A stretch of DNA of 64,000 bases from CAWEBF01 sp963807235 (lineage in GTDB: Bacteria > Acidobacteriota > Vicinamibacteria > Vicinamibacterales > UBA2999): contig CAWEBF010000029.1 of the NCBI GenBank assembly GCA_963807235.1, positions 1 to 64,000 of the forward strand. The letters are read 5' to 3'. Of this stretch, positions 19,400-27,922 are shown piece by piece; within the stretch, counting starts at the first letter, position 1; each line of letters begins with the position of its first letter. Under the pieces are notes generated by a model. That model was not told the origin of the DNA and ran no database searches. It was given only the letters and a program-made list of their open reading frames with translations. Position numbers and translations under genes: made by a program.

Positions 19400-20119
19400 A
19401 TGGCGTCTCAGGTCCCGACTCGCTCAACAAAACAGCAAGCCGACGACATCATCGCGACGCTGAAGCGCCGTGGCACCAAAGCGGTCCGCGACGGCATGGC
19501 GCGCTATGCCATTCCCTCCGACAAGGCGTTCGGCGTCCCGGTGGGCGCGATGAAGCAACTGGCCAAGGGCCTCGGCCGTAATCACGACGTGGCGCTGGCC
19601 TTGTGGGGCTCGGGCTGGTACGAAGCGCGGATGATCGCCGCATTCCTCGGCGAACCGGACCGTCTCACGCCGGCCATGATGGACCGCTGGTGCCGCGACT
19701 TCGACAACTGGGCCGTCTGCGATCACGTGTGCTTCCACCTGTTCGACCGGACGCCGCACGCGTGGGGCAGGGTGAAGGTCTGGAGCACTCGCCGCGACGA
19801 GTTCGGCAGGCGGGCGGCGTTCGCGCTGCTGGCCAGCCTGGCGCTGCACGACAAGGCGGCGCACGACGACGCGTTTCTGAGATGCCTGCCGCTCGTCGAG
19901 CGCGCGGCGGCCGACGATCGAAACTTCGTCAAGAAGGGTGTCAGCTGGGCGCTGCGACTGATCGGGCGGCGCAACCGAGTGCTGCATGCCGCCGCGGTGG
20001 CGGTGGCCGCACGTCTGCTGGCCGCTGAAGAGCCGTCGTCACGCTGGATCGGGAAGGACGCGCACCGCGAGTTGACCAGCACCGCGGTGATGACGCGGCT
20101 GAAGGCGCGGAAGATCTAG
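19400..20119 (+). CDS. AlkD-like DNA alkylation repair protein
   Basis: 239 residues built of HEAT-like helical repeats. Family features are the N-terminal KRRGTKAVRDGMARYAIP, the segment FGVPVGAMKQLAK, GSGWYEARMIAAFLGEPDRL, DFDNWAVCDHVCFHLF and NFVKKGVSWALRLIGRRN. AlkD removes alkylated bases without base flipping, using Asp and aromatic residues; FDNWAVCDHV holds the equivalent Asp/Trp positions. Members of this wider family include ones without shown glycosylase activity. Convergent with the MFS gene, which ends 4 nt away. Confidence 0.85.
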   Translation: MASQVPTRSTKQQADDIIATLKRRGTKAVRDGMARYAIPSDKAFGVPVGAMKQLAKGLGRNHDVALALWGSGWYEARMIAAFLGEPDRLTPAMMDRWCRDFDNWAVCDHVCFHLFDRTPHAWGRVKVWSTRRDEFGRRAAFALLASLALHDKAAHDDAFLRCLPLVERAAADDRNFVKKGVSWALRLIGRRNRVLHAAAVAVAARLLAAEEPSSRWIGKDAHRELTSTAVMTRLKARKI

Positions 20120-20123
20120 CGTC

Positions 20124-21431
20124 TCAGAGCTCCCGGACGCTGTGGCCTTTCACCAGGAACCACGCGGCTACGAGCGCCAGCACCATGCCGTTCATCGTCA
20201 GCACCGGCGGGGCACTGAACTGGTTGGCCAGCCAGCCACCCATGAGACTCCCGAGCGGCATCCCGCCGCGAAACGCCATCATGTAGATGCTCATCACGCG
20301 GCCGCGCAGCTCGTTGGGAGCATTGAGCTGGACGAGCGACTGCAGCATGGCGAACACCATCACCATGCAGGCGCCGCCGATGAAGAGCAGCGCCCCGTTC
20401 AGCAGCGGCGTGCGCGTGTTCGCGAACACGACGATCACCAGGCCCATCGCGATCTGAAGGCTCAGCACCGCCCGGCCCATGTGCGTGAACTTGCCGAGCC
20501 AGGCCACGCCGAGCGCACCGACCACCGCCCCGGCGCCTGCCCACGACATCAGTCGTGTGTACAGCGTCACGTCGCCGCCCAGCACGCCCTGCACGAAGGC
20601 GGGAAGAAACGTCAGCAGCGGGCTGGCGAGGAACGTGCCCATGAACCCGAGCGTGGCCAGCCCGACGAGTGACGGGTCGGTCCGCATGTAGGCGAAGCCC
20701 CCGCGCATCTCCTCTTTCATGCTCCGGGCGGCGCCGGCGGCCGGCGGCCGCGCGCTCAACAGCAGCAAGCCGATGATCACGGCCACGAACGAGAGGCCGT
20801 TGAGGCCGAAGCACGCCGCCATGCCGAAGGCGGCCAGCGCGGCCCCTGAAATCAGCGGGCCAATCACGCGGGCCACGTTGAACTGGATCGCGTTGAAGGC
20901 AATCGCGTTGGGCAGGTGCTCCTTGGGGACGAGCGACGGCATCAGCGAGTGGTGGGCCGGACCGCCGAAGGCCTGGGCGATGCCGGTGATGACCGACAGG
21001 ATCAACACGTGCCAGATGCGCACCTGATCGGTGTAGACCAGCGCCGCCAGCGTCAGCGCGGTGGACATCTGCACCAGTTGCGAGGCGATCAGCACGTGCC
21101 GGCGGTCCATCCGGTCGGCGACCACGCCGCCGACCAGCGTGAGGAGCAGGATGGGCGCTTCGCCGAGGAACGAATCGAGCCCCAGATAGAAGGCCGAGGA
21201 CGCCCCGGCGAGCGTCAGCACCAGCCAGCTCTGCGCCACCTTCTGCATCCAGGTACCGATGGTGGAGACCAGGGCACCCAGCCAGACGATTCGGAAGTCG
21301 CGGTAGGTCAGCGCCGCCGTCATGCGGCGCAGGCCCCGGCCGGGCGGTATGGGTGGCGGGCCCGGGTCCGATGGCGTTGGCGGAACTTCGGGGGCGGTGT
21401 CGAGCGGACGCGGCGCGGCGGCGGTACTCAC
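20124..21431 (-). CDS. MFS transporter (MFS_3/EntS-like)
   Basis: 435 residues with 10-12 transmembrane helices after a proline-rich cytoplasmic N-terminus. The helix 2-3 loop has VGGVVADRMDRRHVLIASQ, the MFS motif A. Others include FNVARVIGPLISGAALAAFG and ELRGRVMSIYMMAFRGGMPLGSL. The family exports siderophores, drugs or other small molecules with proton antiport; the substrate is not predictable. The start is GTG at 21431. It lies downstream of the ECF sigma gene on the same strand, separated by 54 bp. Confidence 0.85.
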   Translation of the reverse strand: MSTAAAPRPLDTAPEVPPTPSDPGPPPIPPGRGLRRMTAALTYRDFRIVWLGALVSTIGTWMQKVAQSWLVLTLAGASSAFYLGLDSFLGEAPILLLTLVGGVVADRMDRRHVLIASQLVQMSTALTLAALVYTDQVRIWHVLILSVITGIAQAFGGPAHHSLMPSLVPKEHLPNAIAFNAIQFNVARVIGPLISGAALAAFGMAACFGLNGLSFVAVIIGLLLLSARPPAAGAARSMKEEMRGGFAYMRTDPSLVGLATLGFMGTFLASPLLTFLPAFVQGVLGGDVTLYTRLMSWAGAGAVVGALGVAWLGKFTHMGRAVLSLQIAMGLVIVVFANTRTPLLNGALLFIGGACMVMVFAMLQSLVQLNAPNELRGRVMSIYMMAFRGGMPLGSLMGGWLANQFSAPPVLTMNGMVLALVAAWFLVKGHSVREL

Positions 21432-21485
21432 GTGAATCCTGGCATCATCCCACAGCCAGCAGCAGAAGTGGCTGGCGCGCGCGGC

Positions 21486-22073
21486 TCAGGCCTTGCCGCT
21501 GTTTCCGCCCAGCTCGCGCAACAACCACAGCTTGGCGAAGCGCCAGTCCCGTTTCACGGTGTCGATCGACATGTGAAGCGCTTCGGCTGTTTCCTCCAGG
21601 CTCAAGCCGCCGAAGTAGCGCAACTCCACGACGTCGCTCTTTCGCGGGTGAACGACCGCGAGCGCCTTCAGGGCGTCATCGAGCGCCACCAGGTCGTGGC
21701 TGGCTTCTTCAGGCGGGAGCAGGGCCTCGTCGAACGTCACCCTGGGCGCGCCGCCGCCTCGCTTCGCGTTGCGCCTGGCGCGGGCGAAGTCCACGAGGAT
21801 CCGGCGCATCACCCGCGCCGACATGGCAAAGAAGTGCGCGCGGTTCTGCCACTGCATCTGCTTCAAGTCGATCAAGCGCAGGTAGGCCTCGTTGACGAGG
21901 GCCGAGGCCTGCAGTGTGTGGTCCGGCCGCTCGCGCGCCATGTATCGGCGCGCGAGCCGTCGAAGCTCGGCGTGAACCAGCGGCACCAGCTGGTCGAACG
22001 CGCGCGCGTCGCCGCGGTTCCACGCCAGCAGCAGCTCGGTCGGACGGGGAGAGCGATCCGAACTGGCGCTCAA
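21486..22073 (-). CDS. ECF-type RNA polymerase sigma factor
   Basis: 195 residues. Region 2 is HAELRRLARRYMARERPDHTL with ALVNEAYLRLID and NRAHFFAMSARVMRRILVDFAR; region 4 is VVELRYFGGLSLEETAEALHMS followed by TVKRDWRFAKLWLLREL. This is the acidobacterial-type ECF subfamily often found with Ser/Thr kinases. It starts at TTG 22073, one base beyond the kinase stop, so it is translationally coupled to kinase 1 upstream on the same strand. No anti-sigma factor is next to it; the kinase may control it. Confidence 0.85.
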   Translation of the reverse strand: MSASSDRSPRPTELLLAWNRGDARAFDQLVPLVHAELRRLARRYMARERPDHTLQASALVNEAYLRLIDLKQMQWQNRAHFFAMSARVMRRILVDFARARRNAKRGGGAPRVTFDEALLPPEEASHDLVALDDALKALAVVHPRKSDVVELRYFGGLSLEETAEALHMSIDTVKRDWRFAKLWLLRELGGNSGKA

Positions 22074-22074
22074 T

Positions 22075-24949
22075 TCAGGGCTTGGGCTTCCAGTTCAGGA
22101 TCACCGTAAGGGGTGACTCGACGGATTCCGTGACGGTATCCACCAGAAACCGCTGGCCGTCCGGGGACGGCATGTACTGCTGCCGCATGTTGAGTCCCTG
22201 AATGCCGAACAGGCGCGTGGGAAACAGCGCCACTGGCGCGCCGGCCTCAGCGGTTCGACCGTCGGCGGCGAGGTGAACCGGAACCGCCATCAGACGGCCG
22301 TCCAGCGCCACATAGAACAGCTCTTTTCCGTCCTGCCGCCAGCGGACCTGTACGCCACCGTTCGTGGATATCGGCGACCTGCCGCCTGGCCCTGGAAACG
22401 GATGGAGATAGACCTCCTCGCGCCCCGACTCGTCCGACTGGTACGCGATCCACTTGCCGTCCGGCGAGAACTGCCCATGGTGTTCAGTCGCACTCGTCTC
22501 GACGACCGGAAATGGCGTTCGGTCTCCGGCTATCGGGTATGCCCAGATGTCGGCCAGAGTATTCGGAGCGACGGTGTTGTACAGCACGAACCTTCCGTCG
22601 CGGGAAAAGTCCGCCGCACCCTTGCCTTGTCCCGTGGTCAGCAGCGGCGCTTCGCGTCCCACGCCGGTGGCCGACGTCTCGTAGAGATCGATTACGCCCG
22701 TCCGGTTCGAGCTGAACACGATGCGGGACCCATCCGGTGACCAGATTGGATTGACGTCCGCCGCCGCGTCGGAGGTGAGCCGGCTGAGCACACGACGCCG
22801 CAGGTCGAACAACCACACGTCCGGATTCCCACTGACCGTCCGCCACATCGCCACACGCCGTCCGTCGGGAGACATCTCCGGGGTTGTCCAACCCGAGTGC
22901 ACGGGGTCGCCTGCGTTCTCGATTTCCCGGCCGGACCTGTCGAACCAAATCAGATGTCGCGGAGCCGTTCCTCCCGGCGCCACTGCCTGGGCGATACGCG
23001 ACGGCACCTCCGGCGGACGCGGACACGGTCCCGTTTCAGGGCGCCACGGGCAACTGTGTAGGGCTCTCCAGTCAGTTCCAGCCGTACCGGATCGAAGTCC
23101 TGCGCGAACAGCGTGTCCTGACGGATGAAGAGCAGTTGTCCCGACGGGGCGTACACCGCGGGCGAGTCCGAGGCCAGCAGGCGCCTGGTCTCCCCACCGT
23201 CGATCCGCCCGACGTAGACGCCGGCCTGGGGAGTATTTCGAACGTGATACAGGAAATGACGCCCGTCGGGGAGGAATTCCGGAAAGTCCTCTTGCCCGGG
23301 TTGCCCCGGCGGCGTGACGTTAGCAGGTTCGCCACCCGTCGCGGAGACGCGGAGGATCGTCGCTCGAGCTCGTGGTCATGCCGAAGAGAATCGTGCCGTC
23401 GCGATTCCAGGTTCCGGCTGCAGCGTTGTGTACGTTTGCCAGTGCCTGGGCCGCTCCGCCGCCGACATCGATCCGCTTCAGCTTGTCCTCGGCGAAGAAT
23501 CCAACGGACCGGCTGTCCGGCGACCAGAACGGAGAACGCGCCCCCTCGGTGCCAACCAACGGGCCGCGCCGAACCAGATGCCAGCGAATGCACCCACAAC
23601 ATGGGACCGCCCTCAGAGTCCGCGACGAACACCAGGGTTTGCCCGTCGGGGGCCATCGCCATCGACAGGTCTCTCGTCGCGGGCGTGGTGATGGTGAACC
23701 GCGTCTCCGGCGGTGGCGCCGCCGAACGGATGACCCAGAGGCCTGTTGCGATGGCTACCAGCGTCACGATCGCCAGTGCTGAAAGCCATGCAAGCCGCTC
23801 CCGGAGTCGTGACGCGGGCTGCGGGCGGATGGGTGCAACCGGCGCACGCGCTCGACGTCCCTTCGAGCTCAACGCGGGCGTCGCCGATGTCGCGGAGCCG
23901 TCGCTTCGGATCTTTCTCGAGACAGCGCTGCAGCAGCCGCCGGATGGCGAGCGGCGTGGTGTCTGGCAGTGCTGTCCACGGCGGCTCGCGTTCCAGAATC
24001 GCGGCCAGCGTATCGGACACCGTCTCACCGGCGAGCGCGTGACGGCCCGTGAGCATCTCGAAGAGCACGCAGCCGAACGCCCAGATATCGGTCCGCTTGT
24101 CGACGGCCTGGCCGCGCGCCTGCTCCGGGCTCATATAGGCCGCGGTGCCCAGGATGGCGCCGTCTCGGGTGCCGCCATTCCTGGTGGTGCCAACTGGGCA
24201 GCATGCGCCGTCGAGCCGGCAGGTGCCACCGCCTTCGCGAGGCCGAAGTCGAGCACCTTGACCACACCGTCGGGCCGGATCTTGATGTTCGCGGGTTTCA
24301 GATCGCGATGCACGACGCCCTTCTCATGGGCGGCTTCGAGGGCCTCGGCGATCTGGCGCGCAATCATCAGCGCCTCGGCCAGCGGCAGACCGGTTCGAGC
24401 ACCTCGCAACCCCGACGAGGCGGCCTGCAGCCGCTCGTCCAGCGTTTCGCCTTCGACGAGTTCGAGGACCAGCGCATGACAGGCCGTCCACGTGCTCGAC
24501 GCCGTGAATGGTCGCGATGTTGGGATGGTTGAGCGACGCGAGGAACCGGGCTTCACGCTCGAACCGCGCCAGCCGTTCGAGGTCGCTCGTGAAAAGCGAG
24601 GGGAGGACCTTGATGGCGACCTCGCGAGCAAGAGTTGCGTCCCGCGCCCGGTACACCTCGCCCATGCCGCCTGACCCGAGCGGCGAGAGGATGGTGTAGG
24701 CGCCCACCCGCTGGCCGACGGCCAGGGTGGGCCTCGCGGCCCTCATGGCTCATGGGCCGCAGCGGTCAGCACTGGGGTCTGGAGAAACGACGAGGCCGCC
24801 TCGGCTTGCGCCAGCAGCGACTCGACCTCGCGGCGCAGCGCCTCGTCACCGCCGCACTCCTCGGCGACGAACCTCTTGCGCTCCGCTGCCGGGCGATCGA
24901 GCGCCGTCTGGCAGATCCGCTCGAGGTCCCGTTCGCGGTCAGGCGTCAC
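22075..24949 (-). CDS. Ser/Thr protein kinase with TolB/PD40 propeller (kinase 1), several frameshifts
   Basis: Membrane-bound Hanks-type kinase of about 950 residues split over many frames. It opens with a helical module MTPDRERDLERICQTALDRP (24743-24949). The kinase domain follows with GSGGMGEVYRARD, VAIKVLP, GVVHRDLKPANIKI, KVLDFGLAKA and MSPEQARGQAVDKRTDIWAFG. After RLRDIGDARVELEG comes one transmembrane helix (LSALAIVTLVAIATGLWVI). A periplasmic beta-propeller with PD40 units (PIWSPDGSRIVFSSNR, GQFSPDGKWIAYQSD) ends ILNWKPKP. At least five frame changes occur. All catalytic motifs remain, so sequencing error is likelier than decay. It is coupled to the ECF sigma gene. Confidence 0.8.
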
Positions 24950-25113
24950 ACCGCCTCAGTCTACTCCCCTTGTCGCGCTCCCCTCGGCTGGCGCGGTCGA
25001 ATTCCTTCGGGTTTCGAAGAGATGCCCCGTTTGCGCGTTCCGTTCCGCCTTGTGTGGCGAGGACCGATTCGCGCTGTCCGCCCTGGCTGGCACCGGTCCC
25101 AGGAGGTGAAAGC

Positions 25114-25643
25114 CATGGCACCCGCGACCACCATTCGTCTGGCGCTGGTCCTCGTCACGACCTTGAGCGGCGCGGCCGTCCAGCCGTGGCGGCTCAGGCA
25201 GGGCCGATCACGCCGCGGGTCCGCTCCGAGAGTGCGCGCATCGTCGAGGCGATTGCGCGGGGAGGGCAGGCTCGCCGACATTCCGGCGCTTCATCGAGAC
25301 CATCGAGGCGACGGACGGCCTGGTGTTCGTCGATGAGGGCGTGTGCCCGGACGGTGTGCGGGTGTGTCTTCTGATGTCGGTGACCGTCGCGGGACCCAGC
25401 CGTCTGTTACGTATCGTGGTGAATCTTCGCAAGGCTCCTGGCTGCGAGGCGGTCGAGATGATTGGCCACGAACTGCAGCACGCAATCGAGATCTTGCGCG
25501 ATCCTCGTATCAGGTCCGACATGCAGGCCTACAACTTCTTTTACAACGTAGGCCGCACCAGCGCCCGGAGATTCGAAACCGAAGCCGCCATGCAGGCCGG
25601 CATCGCCGTCGCGGCTGAAGGGTGCGGCGAGAGCCTGAGGTAA
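25114..25643 (+). CDS. Secreted protein with HExxH-like motif, frameshifted
   Basis: ATG 25114 follows AGGAGGTGAAAGCC. A signal peptide (TTIRLALVLVTTLSGAAV) leads into a second frame, AVAAQAGPITPRVRSESARI, and a third from about 25275 that reads EGVCPDGVRVCLLMSVTVAGP. The conserved part is EMIGHELQHAIEILRDPRI, containing HELQH, a metallopeptidase-like HExxH. About 175 residues. Similar small secreted proteins are frequent in Acidobacteriota; protease activity is unproven. It overlaps the 3' end of the convergent TetR frame by about 100 bp, which may itself reflect a frame error. Confidence 0.6.
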
Positions 25644-26283
25644 GCGGTCATCGAATTCCGGTCCCGCAGCCGCTCGTTGGCGAAGCGGATCAGGGCGTCG
25701 GCGTCCATGGCCGCGGGCAGCAGGCCATCGAGCGCCAGCATCGCGATGCCGTGGACCACCGACCAGATGTAGAGGGCCAGTTGCTGCGCGTCGTCGGCCC
25801 GGACGAGGCCGGCGCGCTGCTGCTCGACAATGGCGTCCACCAGCACCTGGAATGCGTCGGTTCCGGGGTCGGCGACACCGGCCGGTCCCTTCCCTGACGC
25901 GACGAAGCCGCCGAACATGATGCGGTAATGCGCCGGATGTGCCAGCGCGAACCGCACATAGGCGAGGCCCATGGCCCTGAATCCCGCGTCACCGCGTCCA
26001 GCCGTGGCGTAGGCTTCCGCTGTCGCCTGGCCGCAGCATCCGGAACCCCTCGGCGGTCGACGGCACCGAGCAGCGCCCGCTTGTCGGCGAAGTGGCGATA
26101 GAGCGCGGTTCTCGAAACGCCGAGTTTTTCGCCGACCATTCGAAGCGTCAGGGCTTCGACTCCCTGCTTCTGGATGACGCGCACGGCCTCCTGGAGCATC
26201 GCCCGGGGCAGGTCGCCATGGTGGTAGCGGCCGCGCGGTTTTCTGGCGGTTGTGCTGCGGATCGGCTTGGGGCATGCACCCAT
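25541..26283 (-). CDS. TetR/AcrR family transcriptional repressor, frameshifted
   Basis: The N-terminal DNA-binding domain is clear: GRYHHGDLPRAMLQEAVRVI, GVEALTLRMVGEKLGVSRTALYRHFADKRALL. The frame breaks near 26040. The ligand-binding domain continues as FRAMGLAYVRFALAHPAHYRIMFG and LYIWSVVHGIAMLALDGLL, which fits the TetR_C (WHG-type) domain. The real C-terminus is likely near RFANERLRDRN, with the last ~35 codons in doubt. The ATG at 26283 lies 13 bp from a 17-bp palindrome that also covers the promoter of the divergent membrane operon, so it probably represses both. Confidence 0.75.
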
Positions 26284-26295
26284 CGTAGAGCTCGG

Positions 26296-26345
26296 TGTTG
26301 ACAGTGTCAACATTGACACGTATGCTGATGTTGACGTTGACAACA
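26296..26345 (+). promoter_or_regulatory. Promoter with TetR operator palindromes
   Basis: A consensus sigma70 promoter: TTGACA at 26298-26303, a 17-bp spacer and TATGCT at 26321-26326. The perfect palindrome TGTTGACAGTGTCAACA (26296-26312) covers the -35 box. GTGTCAA/TTGACAC arms (26304-26319) fill the spacer. A weaker site (26329-26345, TGTTG...CAACA) covers the start point. Binding here would block the membrane operon. Confidence 0.75.
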
Positions 26346-26361
26346 TTGAGGGGTGAGGCCC

Positions 26362-27260
26362 ATGGAAGCAGCGATGACGATGAGAGCGAATCCGGCAGAG
26401 GCAAGTTGGCCCAGCGAGCGGGTTGGCGATGCGTTGGCCCGCCTGTGGCATGGCGACCGCGTGCTGGTGGTCACCGGCCTGGCGCTGCTCGCGGCGCTTG
26501 TGCCGTTTGTGGCCTGGATCTGGCTGGACCCGCGCGAGATCACCAATGCGCCAGCCTGGCTGAAGCCGTCGAAGTTCGCGATCTCCACGCGATCTACTCG
26601 CTGACCCTGGCGTGGGTGTTCAGCTACTTACCCGGCTGGCCGCGGACGCGCCGCGTCGTCGGCCGCACGACGGCCTTCGTGATGCTGCTGGAGGTGGTGA
26701 TCATTGCCGTGCAGGCCGCGCGCGGTACCACCAGCCACTTCAACGTCGGCACGCCGCTCGATGCCGGGCTGTTCGCCGTGATGGGGACGGCAATCGTCGT
26801 GCAGACGGTGAGGAGCATCGCAGTCGCCGTCGCGCTCTGGCGCGTCCGCTTCGCAGACCGCGCGATGGGATGGGCGCTTCGCTTTGGTATGACCCTGACC
26901 ATCTGCGGCGCGTTCACTGGTGGCCTCATGACGACTGGTCCGACGGAGGCCCAACTCACGGCGGTGCAGGTCACCGGGCGCCTCGCGATCGCCGGTGCGC
27001 ACACGGTGGGTGGCCCGGACGGCGGGCCGGGCCTGCCGATCACCGGGTGGAGCACGCGGCACGGCGACGTGCGGGTGCCGCACTTCGTCGGCCTGCACGC
27101 GGTGCAGGCGCTACCGCTGGCCGTGTTGCTGATGCGGCGGCGCCGCGAATCGACCCGCACGCGATGGACGATTGGCTTCGCCATCGTCTATGCGGTGGTG
27201 TTCATCGGCCTCGTCATTCAGGCGTTGTCGGGCGCGCCGCTGCTGCCGCTGGCACGGTGA
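26362..27260 (+). CDS. Polytopic membrane protein under TetR control, frameshifted
   Basis: About 300 residues with some seven hydrophobic helices. The ATG at 26362 follows GAGGGGTGAGG. The first part has WHGDRVLVVTGLALLAALVPF and ITNAPAWLKPSKFAIS. A one-base error at about 26584 then leads to HAIYSLTLAWVFSYLPGWPR. Conserved-looking loops are RGTTSHFNVGTPLDAGLFAVMG and VRVPHFVGLHAVQALPLAVLLM, each with His in or near a membrane helix. I do not recognise a named family. It precedes the ABA4-like gene by 11 nt and is driven by the TetR-covered promoter, suggesting an inducible membrane function. Confidence 0.65.
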
Positions 27261-27271
27261 CGGAGAGAGAC

Positions 27272-27922
27272 ATGACACCAGAGCTGCTGTTCTCGATCGT
27301 CAATCTGCTCGCGGCATCGTCGTGGATCCTGCTGGCGGCCCTGCCGCGGCACGACTGGGTCACGCGACTGGTCACCAATCTGATCGTCCCGGCGCTTCTG
27401 GCCACGGTGTACGTGGTCCTGATCGCGACGCAATGGGGTGGTCCCGGCGGCTTTTCAACGCTGGCCGGTGTGGCCCAGCTCTTCAGCAATCCGTGGCTGC
27501 TGCTCGCGGGCTGGGTGCACTACCTGGCATTCGATCTCCTGGTGGGCACGTGGGAGGTCATGGATGCGCGCACTCGCGGTGTGCCGCACCTGCTGGTGCT
27601 GCCTTGTCTGGCTCTGACATTTATATTCGGACCAGCGGGATGGCTGCTCTATCAGGGAATCCGAGGAGCGCTCTTTCGTTACGGCCGCGGCTTCCAGTTC
27701 ACGACGACCGACAAGGGCGACGTCGCGGACGGCTCCGGGACCGAGTTCATCACGAACGACTCACCGTCGGGCGACACCACGTACTGCTGCCGGTTCGTGT
27801 TCGGTGCGGTGGTGCCAACGTTGGTCGGAAACAAGGCCTGCGGGGTCCCCAACTCGACCGGCGAATCGGTTCGAGTCGCGCGAATCGACACCGTCATGAG
27901 CCTGTCGTCCGCGGCGATGTAG
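27272..27922 (+). CDS. ABA4-like (DUF4281) membrane protein
   Basis: The first ~145 residues form a four-helix membrane protein of the ABA4-like family: LLFSIVNLLAASSWILLAALP, then GGFSTLAGVAQLFSNPWLLLAGWVHYLAFDLLVGTWE and PHLLVLPCLALTFIFGPAGWLLY. Plant ABA4 acts in neoxanthin formation; bacterial members are uncharacterised. The open frame runs on to 27922 through sequence antisense to kinase 2, so the true stop is probably lost to an indel near 27680. The start ATG 27272 follows GGAGAGAGAC. It is the second gene of the TetR-controlled operon. Confidence 0.7.
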   Translation: MTPELLFSIVNLLAASSWILLAALPRHDWVTRLVTNLIVPALLATVYVVLIATQWGGPGGFSTLAGVAQLFSNPWLLLAGWVHYLAFDLLVGTWEVMDARTRGVPHLLVLPCLALTFIFGPAGWLLYQGIRGALFRYGRGFQFTTTDKGDVADGSGTEFITNDSPSGDTTYCCRFVFGAVVPTLVGNKACGVPNSTGESVRVARIDTVMSLSSAAM

